NCBI GenBank assembly: GCA_947470885.1
Contig: CANIXE010000162.1
Location: 1 to 5,762 of the forward strand
Source of the DNA: Planctomycetota bacterium
GTDB taxonomy: Bacteria > Planctomycetota > UBA11346
Direction of reading: 5' to 3'
Length of the DNA stretch: 5,762 nt
Part shown: one piece after another, positions 1 to 5,747 of the stretch
How the letters are laid out: each line of letters opens with the position of its first letter
Numbering within the stretch: position 1 is the first letter of the stretch
Program-made: the position numbers and the translations under genes
The notes under the pieces: model-generated
Told to the model about the DNA's origin: nothing
Databases searched by the model: none
What the model saw: only the letters and a program-made list of their open reading frames with translations

Positions 1-1557
1 GTGCTTGCCGCCGTCCTCGCCGACAAAGGTGGCATTCAGGCGCTCGCCGCTGGGAAGCTGGCTGTCCACCTGGATGGTACCGCATTGCCAGTGGCGACCC
101 AAGGCGTCCACCAGGGTGAATTCCAGCTTGGGGCCGTAGAACGCGCCTTCACCCGGGGCCACGGTGTAACCCAGGCCGGCCTTCTGGCAGGCGTCCGCCA
201 GGGCGCCCTCGGCCTTGTCCCACTGGGCGTCGGTGCCCACCCGCTTGGCCGGACGAGTGCTGAACTTGACGATGATGCTGTCGTCGCCGAAGCCAAAATC
301 GAGGTAGACCTCCTTCAGCAGGCGGACGAAGTCGGCCACTTCCCCGGGGATCTGGTCCTCGGTGCAAAAAATGTGGGCATCGTCCTGGACGAAGCCCCGG
401 ACGCGCATGATGCCGTGGAGGGCACCGGACACTTCGTTGCGGGTGCAGGCGCCGAATTCCGCCATGCGCAGGGGCAGGTCCCGGTAACTCTTCAGGCCTT
501 GCTTGAAGATCTCGATATGCCCCGGGCAATTCATCGGCTTGAGGGCAAATTCCCGCTTTTCGCTCTCGGTCGTGAACATGTTGTCCCGGTACTTGTCCCA
601 GTGGCCGGAACGTTCCCACAGGCTCTTGGGCATGACGCTGGGGGTTTTCACTTCCACGTAACCATTGGCCCGGATTTTGGCCCGGACGTAGTCTTCGAGT
701 GTGCGGTAGATCGACCAGCCCTTGGGGTGCCAGAACACCTGGCCGGGATTTTCCTCATCCACGTGGAAGAGGTCCATTTCCTTGCCGAGCTTGCGGTGGT
801 CCCGCTTCTTGGCTTCCTCGATCCGGTTGAGGTGGGCCTTGAGGCCCTTGTCGTCGGCAAAGCACGTGCCGTACACCCGGGTCAGCTGGTCGCTGGCCTG
901 GTCGCCGTGCCAGTAGGCTCCGGCCACGGACATCACCTTGAACGCGCCCAGAACACCGGTCTTGGGCACGTGGGGGCCGGCGCACAGGTCCTCCCAGTGG
1001 GTTCCCGGGGTGCCGGTGGTGTAGAAGCTGATGGAGGCGCTGCCCTTGGCGATGGCCCGTTCGGCGTTGTCCTGCTTGTACTTGTCCCCGGCGGTCCGGG
1101 CCAGGCCGTCGGCCACGGGATAGTCGCAGCGGGTGAACGGCCGGTCCGCCTTGACGATCTCCTTCATCTTCGCCTCGATGCCGGCGAAATCCCCATCAGT
1201 GAGGACCTTCGGCTCTCCCTGGGCGTCGATGATCGCCATGTCGTAGAAGAACCCGTCGTCGATGGGCGGGCCATAGGCCAGGCGAGTCTTGGGCCAGAGG
1301 GTGCAGATCGCCTCGGCCAGGACGTGGGCGGCGCTATGGCGCAGCAGCCACAGGCTGTCCGGGTTCTCGTTGGAGGCGGTAATGATGGTGACGGTGGCAT
1401 CAGTTTCGATCAACCGATCCAGGTCCCGGATTTCGGTACCAATTTTGATGCCGATGGCCTTGCGGGCCAGGCCGGGGCCGATGGCCTCGGCGACCTGGCG
1501 GCCGGTCACGGGCTGGGGGAAGGGAAGCTGCTTGCCGTCGGGGAGGGTAATGAGCAT
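1..1557 (-). CDS. thrS: Threonyl-tRNA synthetase, partial (C-terminus beyond left edge)
   Basis: Cytosolic class II aminoacyl-tRNA synthetase that charges tRNA-Thr and edits mischarged Ser-tRNA-Thr. The 519 visible codons read without interruption. The N-terminal TGS domain (about residues 1-62) begins MLITLPDGKQ, the family's usual opening. The editing domain follows, with HSAAH at 74-78 and CAGPH at 192-196, matching the HxxxH and CxxxH motifs of bacterial ThrRS. The catalytic core holds MNCPGH (zinc ligand C344), class II motif 2 around ACTRNEVSGALHGIMRVRGF (370-389) and QDDAH (second zinc ligand H395). The reading stops at GEDGGKH, just before the expected third zinc-ligand histidine, motif 3 and the anticodon-binding domain. 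Bacterial ThrRS is usually about 640 residues, so roughly 120 are missing because of the window edge. The ATG at 1557 is chosen because it gives the canonical N-terminus. No clear Shine-Dalgarno sequence precedes it. It is divergent from the response regulator gene at 1656. Confidence 0.98.
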   Translation of the reverse strand, partial: MLITLPDGKQLPFPQPVTGRQVAEAIGPGLARKAIGIKIGTEIRDLDRLIETDATVTIITASNENPDSLWLLRHSAAHVLAEAICTLWPKTRLAYGPPIDDGFFYDMAIIDAQGEPKVLTDGDFAGIEAKMKEIVKADRPFTRCDYPVADGLARTAGDKYKQDNAERAIAKGSASISFYTTGTPGTHWEDLCAGPHVPKTGVLGAFKVMSVAGAYWHGDQASDQLTRVYGTCFADDKGLKAHLNRIEEAKKRDHRKLGKEMDLFHVDEENPGQVFWHPKGWSIYRTLEDYVRAKIRANGYVEVKTPSVMPKSLWERSGHWDKYRDNMFTTESEKREFALKPMNCPGHIEIFKQGLKSYRDLPLRMAEFGACTRNEVSGALHGIMRVRGFVQDDAHIFCTEDQIPGEVADFVRLLKEVYLDFGFGDDSIIVKFSTRPAKRVGTDAQWDKAEGALADACQKAGLGYTVAPGEGAFYGPKLEFTLVDALGRHWQCGTIQVDSQLPSGERLNATFVGEDGGKH

Positions 1558-1589
1558 GGGAGGGCGGAAATGTAGGTCGCCCGAAACCT

Positions 1590-1643
1590 GGGCAATGCCG
1601 GTCCGCAGCAGGTCTTGCGGCTTCCGCCGGTGACATTGCGCCC
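1590..1643. promoter_or_regulatory. Imperfect palindrome in the thrS / response-regulator divergent spacer
   Basis: The 98-bp spacer (1558-1655) must hold the transcription starts of both divergent genes. Within it, nested complementary arms are visible: GGG 1590-1592 with CCC 1641-1643, CAATG 1593-1597 with CATTG 1634-1638, CCGG 1598-1601 with CCGG 1627-1630, and CCGCA 1603-1607 with TGCGG 1616-1620 around an 8-nt loop. It could be an operator or a hairpin in the thrS leader RNA. The loop does not contain an obvious threonine-anticodon mimic of the kind used by the E. coli thrS operator, so autoregulation of that type is not supported. No convincing -35/-10 pair was recognised. The function is inferred from position only. 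Confidence 0.3.
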
Positions 1644-1655
1644 TAGCGTGCCCCC

Positions 1656-2396
1656 GTGCATATCTTGATCGTCGAGGATGAAGATGCGATCCGTTCGGCC
1701 CTGGTCCGGGGCCTGGGCCGGGGCGGGGATTCCGTGGCTGGCGCCTCCACCCTGGCGGAAGGTCGGGCCTTGGCGGCCCAGCGTCGCCCGGATGCCCTGA
1801 TCAGCGATCTCAAACTCCCCGATGGTGCCGGTCTGGATCTGGCCCGGGAACTGGCGGTGCCGTTCATCCTCATGACTGGCTATGGGACCTTCGATGATGC
1901 GGTGATCGCGCTTCGCCTCGGAGCCCTGGACTTTTTCACCAAGCCGGTGTCCATCAAGGACCTACGCCGAGTGTTGGAGCCTCTTTCGGGGGGCCAGGGC
2001 ACCCAGGTCATGCAGCGCCGGGGCGCCCATCTGGTGGATCCTGATCGGGGGCGCCGGATGATGGTCCGGGGTGACCGGGCGGAAATTGAACCGTGGTCCA
2101 GCCGCACAGCGGAATGGTCGGACCCCGCCGGAGCCCGCCACGCCTACGAGGAACTGCGCCCGTCGGTCCCCGGGCTCATCCACCGGCGGATCCTGGCGGA
2201 ATTGCTCCAACTCGTGCCGGCAGGCCGGGTGGTGATCAACCGGCAGGGGGCCCAATGGTTGGCCTGGCTGGATACCGGGGACCTGCTGCCGGATCATCGG
2301 GATCTGGATGATGTGCGGCAGATGCTGGGGTCCCTGGCCCGACGGATCAATTGGTTGGCGGATGGTGGAGTCGTGGTGGAGTGCAGCCATGTCTGA
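1656..2396 (+). CDS. Response regulator: receiver domain with unrecognised C-terminal output region
   Basis: The N-terminal ~107 residues form a complete CheY-like receiver domain. Visible are the acidic pair E7/D8 in ILIVEDED, the phospho-acceptor D51 in DALISDLKLPDG, T74 in ILMTGYG and K96 in FFTKPVS. All residues needed for phosphorylation are present. Residues ~110-246 match no output domain I recognise: no helix-turn-helix, GGDEF, EAL, HD-GYP, PP2C or histidine-kinase ATPase motif is seen. This part has an Arg/Asp-rich linker, then alternating predicted helices and strands ending in GGVVVEC. The start is GTG 1656. A stop lies in frame at 1644-1646, and the only later early alternative, TTG at codon 4, would cut into the first strand. 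No Shine-Dalgarno is evident, so it may be leaderless. The gene overlaps the next by 8 bp, which suggests translational coupling. No partner histidine kinase is in the window. Confidence 0.92.
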   Translation: MHILIVEDEDAIRSALVRGLGRGGDSVAGASTLAEGRALAAQRRPDALISDLKLPDGAGLDLARELAVPFILMTGYGTFDDAVIALRLGALDFFTKPVSIKDLRRVLEPLSGGQGTQVMQRRGAHLVDPDRGRRMMVRGDRAEIEPWSSRTAEWSDPAGARHAYEELRPSVPGLIHRRILAELLQLVPAGRVVINRQGAQWLAWLDTGDLLPDHRDLDDVRQMLGSLARRINWLADGGVVVECSHV

Positions 2397-2676
2397 ATCG
2401 TGCATCCGTTGGACGGGCGAGCTGGATCCAGAGGAACTGCTCTGGCCCCAGGAGCTTCCCGAAGCCGAGATCATCGATCTGGGGGGTATCGCCGCCGTGG
2501 GCATCTGGGTTCACGCCTGGTTCCGGTCCCACCCTAATCAGGGGGTCGTGGGCGCCCGGCCGGATGTTCGTCGGCAGCTGGAGGCCGCCAGCCTGCCCAT
2601 TTTGTTTCGGGATCCCCAGGCCATCGGCGTCACCGCCACCGAGCGGGCGGCTCTCCTGCAAGATTTCCTGAGCTGA
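2389..2676 (+). CDS. Small STAS-like protein (anti-sigma factor antagonist-like), phospho-site residue absent
   Basis: A 95-residue protein whose layout resembles a STAS domain: a first strand CIRWTGELD (5-13), a core strand EIIDLGGI (27-34), a helix AVGIWVHAWFRSH (36-48), then QGVVGARPDVRRQLEAASLP (51-70) and ILFRD (71-75). The last stretch resembles the strand-helix segment after the phosphorylation loop of SpoIIAA/RsbV-type proteins. Where those carry Asp-Ser-x-Gly at the head of the helix, this protein has Val-Gly-Ile-Trp, so the phospho-acceptor serine or threonine is missing. The ATG at 2389 lies inside the end of the response regulator gene (8-bp overlap) and is preceded by GGAG at 2378-2381 with 7-nt spacing. 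STAS proteins typically bind anti-sigma kinases or act as scaffolds. Here the likely partner is the upstream regulator or the downstream membrane protein, by inference from context. The STAS assignment rests on pattern reading and is moderate. Confidence 0.75.
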   Translation: MSESCIRWTGELDPEELLWPQELPEAEIIDLGGIAAVGIWVHAWFRSHPNQGVVGARPDVRRQLEAASLPILFRDPQAIGVTATERAALLQDFLS

Positions 2677-2698
2677 TCGGCACAGGGGTTGCTCTGTT

Positions 2699-3457
2699 TT
2701 GTCTGACCAGGATGGATTCCCCAGCCCTGAGGCGGATCACCACATGAGCCAGGCTTCGGATTCCAAAGTCGCCACCCTGGCGATTCCCAATGAGCCGACC
2801 GTGGAGGCGATGATCGCCGAATTGTCCCGGAGCGGCCAACTGCCCAAAGAGCCGGTGGATGAGATCCGGGTCATCACCAGGCCGCCGTGGTTGTTTTCCT
2901 TGCTGGTTCTGGCGATGGTCGGTTTGGTGGCGGTATTCACCATCCTGTCAGGAGGTTTGGCCTTGGGCATGCGGGATTTGGTGGAGGCGATCATCGAACA
3001 CCGCTACGCCGAGGCCCATCCGCCCCCCCCGCCCTTGCCCAAAGCCGATGATCTGTTGGAGGCAGACGTATTCACCCAGGCATTGCGGGAATTCCCCCAG
3101 CACGTCGCCCGGATCTACGCGATCCGCGCCCAGGCCCGGTTGGAGCACCAGGATGCGGCGGGTGCCGAACGGGATTTCCGGGAGGCGGGCGAACGCACCC
3201 GGGTACCCCTGGGTCCGACCGAACGGCTGGGCTGGGCCCAGGCATTGATGGCCCTGGACCGCCGAGGCGATGCCCAGGACGTGCTGTACGCCCTACGCCT
3301 AGATGATCTCACCGAGGAACAACGCAGCCTGGCGGTGGATCTCCTGGCCCGCTGCCGGGCGGCGCCGGTCTTACCGATTGTGGAGGATAGCGTGGAAGCA
3401 CCGGAACGGCCGATGTCCCCGGTCGCACCAGCAAATTCCAACCATTTGCATCCTTGA
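2699..3457 (+). CDS. Single-pass membrane protein with TPR-like soluble domain
   Basis: Not recognised as a named family. Read from TTG 2699 it is 252 residues. It has a ~60-residue hydrophilic N-terminal part, one strongly hydrophobic membrane span (about 64-91, starting WLFSLLVLAMVGLVAVFTIL), a proline run (five Pro then Leu-Pro, 108-114), and a helical region (~116-215) with TPR-like Ala/Leu/Arg-rich helix pairs such as ARIYAIRAQARLEHQDAAGA and GWAQALMALDRRGDAQDVL. The tail (~216-252) is Pro/Ala-rich and probably disordered. There is no signal peptide, so the N-terminus is probably cytoplasmic and the TPR-like part periplasmic. Topology is an inference. The start is uncertain: TTG 2699 has AGGGG 11 nt upstream, while ATG 2744 (residue 16) has GAGG at similar distance and would give 237 residues. 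It follows the STAS-like gene by 22 bp on the same strand, so one operon is likely. It converges on purK with a 12-bp gap and no visible terminator. Confidence 0.85.
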   Translation: MSDQDGFPSPEADHHMSQASDSKVATLAIPNEPTVEAMIAELSRSGQLPKEPVDEIRVITRPPWLFSLLVLAMVGLVAVFTILSGGLALGMRDLVEAIIEHRYAEAHPPPPPLPKADDLLEADVFTQALREFPQHVARIYAIRAQARLEHQDAAGAERDFREAGERTRVPLGPTERLGWAQALMALDRRGDAQDVLYALRLDDLTEEQRSLAVDLLARCRAAPVLPIVEDSVEAPERPMSPVAPANSNHLHP

Positions 3458-3469
3458 AGCTACGTCGGT

Positions 3470-4570
3470 TCAGCGCCAGGCCGCCGCCGCCAGGGCCTGG
3501 ACCGCGGCAAGCCGGGGGGCCAAGGCCTCGGCGTCCGGTTCCACCAGGGTGACATGGCCGACCTTCCGCCCGGGGCGGGGATCCTTGCCATAATCATGGA
3601 GGTTTGCCCCTGGGATCGCCAGGAGGGCGGCGGGATCCGGCAGGCCCCCCACCAGGTTCACCATGGCGCAGGCGCCCCGGGGTGCGGTGTCTCCCAGGGG
3701 CAGGCCCAGCAGGGCCCGCAAGTGGTTGGCGAACTGGCTGGTGGCAGAACCTTCGATGGTCCAGTGGCCGCTGTTGTGGACCCGGGGGGCCACCTCATTC
3801 ACCACCAAACCATTCGGCGTATCGAACAATTCGATGGTGAACGTGCCGACGTAGGCGAAGGCTTCCAGCAGGCGTCGGGCCATGGCCTCGGCGGTGTGTT
3901 GGGTCGTCGCATCCACCCCGGGCGCGGGGGCGATGCTGGTGAACAGGATGCCTCCCCGGTGTTCGTTTTCCGCCAGGGGCCAGAACACGCACTGGCCGTC
4001 CCGGCCCCGGCAGGCCACCAGGGACAGTTCCCGGGTGAAGGTGACGAATCCTTCCAGCACACAGGGCTTGCGGCCCAGGGATTCCCAGGCGGCCGGCAGA
4101 CCAGCACCATCCGCCAAACGGGCCTGGCCTTTACCGTCGTATCCATCCCGGGCGGTTTTGAGGACCCCGCGCCCGGGGATGGCGGCGGCCGCCGCGGCCA
4201 GATCCGTCCCGTGCATCAGGGGTGCCCAGGGGGCGGTGGGCAGGCCGAGATCCCGGAGGAACGCCTTCTGGCGCAGCCGGTCTTGGACCGTGGCCAGGGC
4301 CGCCACCGGCGGCAAGACTTCGCCGGGGATGGACGCCACGGTGGGCAGATCCAGGTGCTCGAATTCGTAGGTCACCAGCCCGTCCACCGCCTCGGCCAGG
4401 CGTTGGGCCGCCTGGGGATCGGCAAAGCCGCCCCGGACATGCCCGGCGGCCCGGGCAGCTGGCGGCTCCGCTCCGGGATCCAGGCAGACCAGGCGTACCC
4501 CCAGGTCGGTGGCGGCCTGACCCAGCATCATTCCCAATTGTCCACCTCCCAGACAGCCGATGCGCCTCAT
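3470..4570 (-). CDS. purK: N5-carboxyaminoimidazole ribonucleotide synthase (PurK)
   Basis: ATP-grasp enzyme of de novo purine biosynthesis. It converts 5-aminoimidazole ribonucleotide, ATP and bicarbonate to N5-carboxyaminoimidazole ribonucleotide (N5-CAIR) in the cytosol. At 366 residues it is the normal family length. Landmarks in order: the N-terminal dinucleotide-fold-like loop GGGQLGMM (8-15), YEFEHLD (68-74), the ATP-grasp segment KTARDGYDGKGQ (138-149), the metal/substrate-binding segment NEVAPRVHNSGHWTIE (258-273), and the C-terminal HDYGK (325-329) and RPGRKVGHVT (332-341). All are typical of PurK and separate it from PurT or other ATP-grasp carboxylases. The ATG at 4570 overlaps the purE stop as ATGA (4 bp), so translation is probably coupled to purE. 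The product is passed to PurE, encoded just upstream. Confidence 0.98.
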   Translation of the reverse strand: MRRIGCLGGGQLGMMLGQAATDLGVRLVCLDPGAEPPAARAAGHVRGGFADPQAAQRLAEAVDGLVTYEFEHLDLPTVASIPGEVLPPVAALATVQDRLRQKAFLRDLGLPTAPWAPLMHGTDLAAAAAAIPGRGVLKTARDGYDGKGQARLADGAGLPAAWESLGRKPCVLEGFVTFTRELSLVACRGRDGQCVFWPLAENEHRGGILFTSIAPAPGVDATTQHTAEAMARRLLEAFAYVGTFTIELFDTPNGLVVNEVAPRVHNSGHWTIEGSATSQFANHLRALLGLPLGDTAPRGACAMVNLVGGLPDPAALLAIPGANLHDYGKDPRPGRKVGHVTLVEPDAEALAPRLAAVQALAAAAWR

Positions 4571-5118
4571 GGTGCGGGCTTCCGGGGATCGCTGTCCGCC
4601 AGGACCTTAGCGGTCTGTTTTGCGCGGTAGGCATGGAGCGCGGCGCGCACCCCGGGATGCAGGTGGGCGACGATGGACGCCGCCAACAGCCCGGCATTGG
4701 TCGCTCCGGCGACGCCGATGGCCACTGTTGCCACCGGGATTCCCGCCGGCATCTGGACGATGCTGAGCAGGCTATCCAGGCCGTTGAGGGCCTTGGACTG
4801 CACCGGCACGCCGATCACCGGCAGGGCGGTCTTGCTCGCCACCATCCCGGGCAGGTGGGCGGCGCCCCCCGCTCCGGCGATCACCGCCAGCAAGCCCCGG
4901 GATTCGGCGGTGCCGGCATACTCCATCAGCAGGTCGGGGGTACGGTGGGCGGATACCACCCGGACCTCGTGGGGAATGGCAAAGTCCTCAAGGATCTTCG
5001 CCGCGTGCTGCATGGTCTCCCAGTCTGATCGGGAGCCCATGATGATGCCCACCAGGGGGCGGTCGGTGCTGGTCATGGGGCGGGATGGTGGGGACAGCAC
5101 AAATTTTGAAACCTCCAT
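4567..5118 (-). CDS. purE: N5-carboxyaminoimidazole ribonucleotide mutase (PurE, class I)
   Basis: Cytosolic enzyme that rearranges N5-CAIR, the PurK product, to 4-carboxy-AIR in purine biosynthesis. Class I features are visible: PLVGIIMGSRSDWETM (21-36), the active-site SAHR with TP (56-61) and GAGGAAHLPGMVA in the substrate loop. The pairing with purK also fits class I. The C-terminus (VLADSDPRKPAP) is a normal short tail. The longest frame starts at ATG 5118 (183 residues), with AGG 4 nt upstream. Homologues usually begin close to PLVGIIMGS, so ATG 5076 (MTSTDRPLVG, 169 residues) or GTG 5100, which has GGAGG 11 nt upstream, are realistic alternatives. The first 14 residues, rich in Ser and Pro, are not a recognisable part of the fold. 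It is first in a purEK operon, and the promoter probably lies in the less GC-rich sequence to its right. Confidence 0.97.
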   Translation of the reverse strand: MEVSKFVLSPPSRPMTSTDRPLVGIIMGSRSDWETMQHAAKILEDFAIPHEVRVVSAHRTPDLLMEYAGTAESRGLLAVIAGAGGAAHLPGMVASKTALPVIGVPVQSKALNGLDSLLSIVQMPAGIPVATVAIGVAGATNAGLLAASIVAHLHPGVRAALHAYRAKQTAKVLADSDPRKPAP

Positions 5119-5148
5119 TAACCTGCCTGTCTCAGTTGGCTGCCCCTA

Positions 5149-5180
5149 AATCGGTTTAACTCATGGCTCTGTTACCGATT
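5149..5180 (-). terminator. Weak hairpin, possible terminator of the small ORF upstream of purE
   Basis: AATCGGT (5149-5155) pairs with ACCGATT (5174-5180), and AAC (5158-5160) can add three pairs with GTT (5171-5173) across a small bulge, leaving a 10-nt loop. On the minus strand the stem is followed only by a short T run and then GGGG, so it is a poor intrinsic terminator. It contains the stop codon of the 5370-5161 reading frame and lies between that frame and purE. It could equally be a leader hairpin of purE mRNA. Confidence 0.3.
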
Positions 5181-5370
5181 CTTTCCTCATTGCTTGTCTG
5201 GCGTCTTCACGCCATTGGCTGGCAAGATCATCACTCATGTCCTGCGCTTGGCCGTGGTTCACGCTGACGAAAGCTGGGGGCGTATCCTTGAGGTAGGTCA
5301 TTGCCGCGCCCGTCAATGTGGGGGTGTCGGCCGGATGCTCTCCGAACACTGGCAATTGCATCAGCGCCAT
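5161..5370 (-). CDS. Hypothetical small protein, 69 residues (possibly a gene remnant)
   Basis: Unrecognised. The frame reads MALMQLPVFGEHPADTPTLT at the start and ends REDARQAMRKESVTEP. It is soluble, fairly acidic in the middle, with no membrane span, signal peptide or known motif. The residue composition is ordinary and codon choice is less GC-biased than in purEK or thrS, so it may be acquired or decayed. The overlapping plus-strand frame (5194-5463) is rich in Arg, His and Cys and looks like a shadow. A stop (TAA) lies four codons before the ATG, so the frame does not extend further. No Shine-Dalgarno precedes ATG 5370 or the internal ATG at 5301. It lies on the same strand as purE, 42 bp from purE's longest start. 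It could be a real small gene or the 3' end of a broken one. Confidence 0.35.
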   Translation of the reverse strand: MALMQLPVFGEHPADTPTLTGAAMTYLKDTPPAFVSVNHGQAQDMSDDLASQWREDARQAMRKESVTEP

Positions 5371-5570
5371 GACTGTAGCGGTTTACGAAGAGTTCTCGCG
5401 TTTAGAGACAGTACATTATTCATGAAATTGACCCGGGCTGAATTCATCCCATCCGGTCATTAACGTGCTGAATTTTTCTTGAATATGGCCTTTAGAGGTG
5501 CAGCTATTCTTTTGTGATGCTTGGTGAACAGTCGCGTCCCTAACATCCACGCATTGTAATGTTTGTTTAT
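5371..5570. other. Less GC-rich intergenic stretch without recognisable gene
   Basis: About 200 bp between the small ORF and the MITE-like element. It is clearly more AT-rich than the rest of the window, with several T-rich runs. I see no convincing reading frame, RNA gene or clear sigma-70 promoter, though promoters for leftward genes could lie here. Confidence 0.5.
5566..5570 (+). repeat. Left copy of putative target-site duplication
   Basis: TTTAT directly abuts the CCTAAAT tip. The same five bases directly follow the other tip at 5748-5752. Confidence 0.6.
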
Positions 5571-5588
5571 CCTAAATCCGGCGATGAA

Positions 5589-5617
5589 TTCACGCGGAGA
5601 CGCGGAAACGCGGAGAA
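5589..5617 (+). repeat. Left inner inverted-repeat arm of the MITE-like element
   Basis: The arm begins TTCACGCGGAGACGCGGAAA and ends CGCGGAGAA. It contains three near-identical 8-nt units (CGCGGAGA, CGCGGAAA, CGCGGAGA). It pairs with 5698-5726 at 25 of 29 positions. Confidence 0.9.
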
Positions 5618-5637
5618 GGCAAGAGGTTGGACTAGAA

Positions 5638-5669
5638 ATCGACGTTCACCAGGAGGGTGATCCGTCGAT
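5638..5669. repeat. Internal hairpin in the centre of the MITE-like element
   Basis: ATCGACG (5638-5644) is complementary to CGTCGAT (5663-5669), and inside it TCACC (5646-5650) to GGTGA (5656-5660), with a five-base AGGAG loop and a small asymmetric bulge. With the long outer arms, the whole element could fold into a branched structure. Confidence 0.7.
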
Positions 5670-5697
5670 GACATTGGTTAAGCGCGAAAGAACGGTG

Positions 5698-5726
5698 TTC
5701 TCCACGCCTCCGCGCCTCCGCGTGAA
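5698..5726 (-). repeat. Right inner inverted-repeat arm of the MITE-like element
   Basis: On the minus strand the arm begins TTCACGCGGAGGCGCGGAGG and ends CGTGGAGAA. It differs from the left arm at four positions (12, 19, 20 and 23), all transitions. Confidence 0.9.
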
Positions 5727-5747
5727 AAATCCAATGCGGCATTTAGG

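Larger units (their letters stand above)
5571..5747. mobile_element. MITE-like non-coding element with long terminal inverted repeats
   Basis: A 177-bp element beginning CCTAAAT (5571-5577) and ending with its exact complement ATTTAGG (5741-5747). It is immediately flanked on both sides by the direct repeat TTTAT (5566-5570 and 5748-5752), as expected for a 5-bp target-site duplication. Inside the tips lies a diverged stretch, then a 29-nt inverted repeat (5589-5617 against 5698-5726) with 25 of 29 positions matching. The arms consist of repeated 8-nt CGCGGAGA-type units. The ~80-nt centre (5618-5697) has a smaller hairpin and no transposase, so movement would depend on an enzyme encoded elsewhere. 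The family is not identified. Similar CGCGGAGA-rich inverted repeats are, to my recollection, dispersed in many bacterial genomes. Confidence 0.75.

Noticed and set aside
1..1575. Long plus-strand open frame (524 codons) opposite thrS
   Set aside because: The minus strand encodes a clear threonyl-tRNA synthetase with all expected motifs. The plus frame is an antisense by-product of GC-rich codon use and shows no domain.
1558..1655. T-box or E. coli-type thrS operator in the thrS leader
   Set aside because: No T-box consensus or specifier stem is visible, and the hairpin loop has no threonine-anticodon-like triplet. The spacer is also too short for a T-box.
3458..3469. Bidirectional terminator between the membrane-protein gene and purK
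   Set aside because: Only 12 bp separate the stop codons, and no stem with a T run can be seen there or just around it.
3554..4630. Long plus-strand open frame (358 codons) opposite purK
   Set aside because: It is Gly/Gln/Arg-rich with no recognisable fold and lies exactly antisense to an unmistakable purK.
4222..5028. Plus-strand open frame opposite purK and purE
   Set aside because: Low-complexity Arg/Pro/Gly composition, antisense to two conserved enzymes.
5194..5463. Plus-strand frame of 89 codons opposite the small hypothetical ORF
   Set aside because: Its Arg/His/Cys-rich composition is typical of a shadow frame, and it has no Shine-Dalgarno sequence. The minus frame looks more protein-like, though that one is itself uncertain.
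5591..5616. Short tandem CGCGGAGA units as a possible CRISPR or VNTR array
   Set aside because: Units are 8 nt, directly adjacent with no spacers, and mirrored in the opposite arm. They are part of an inverted-repeat element.
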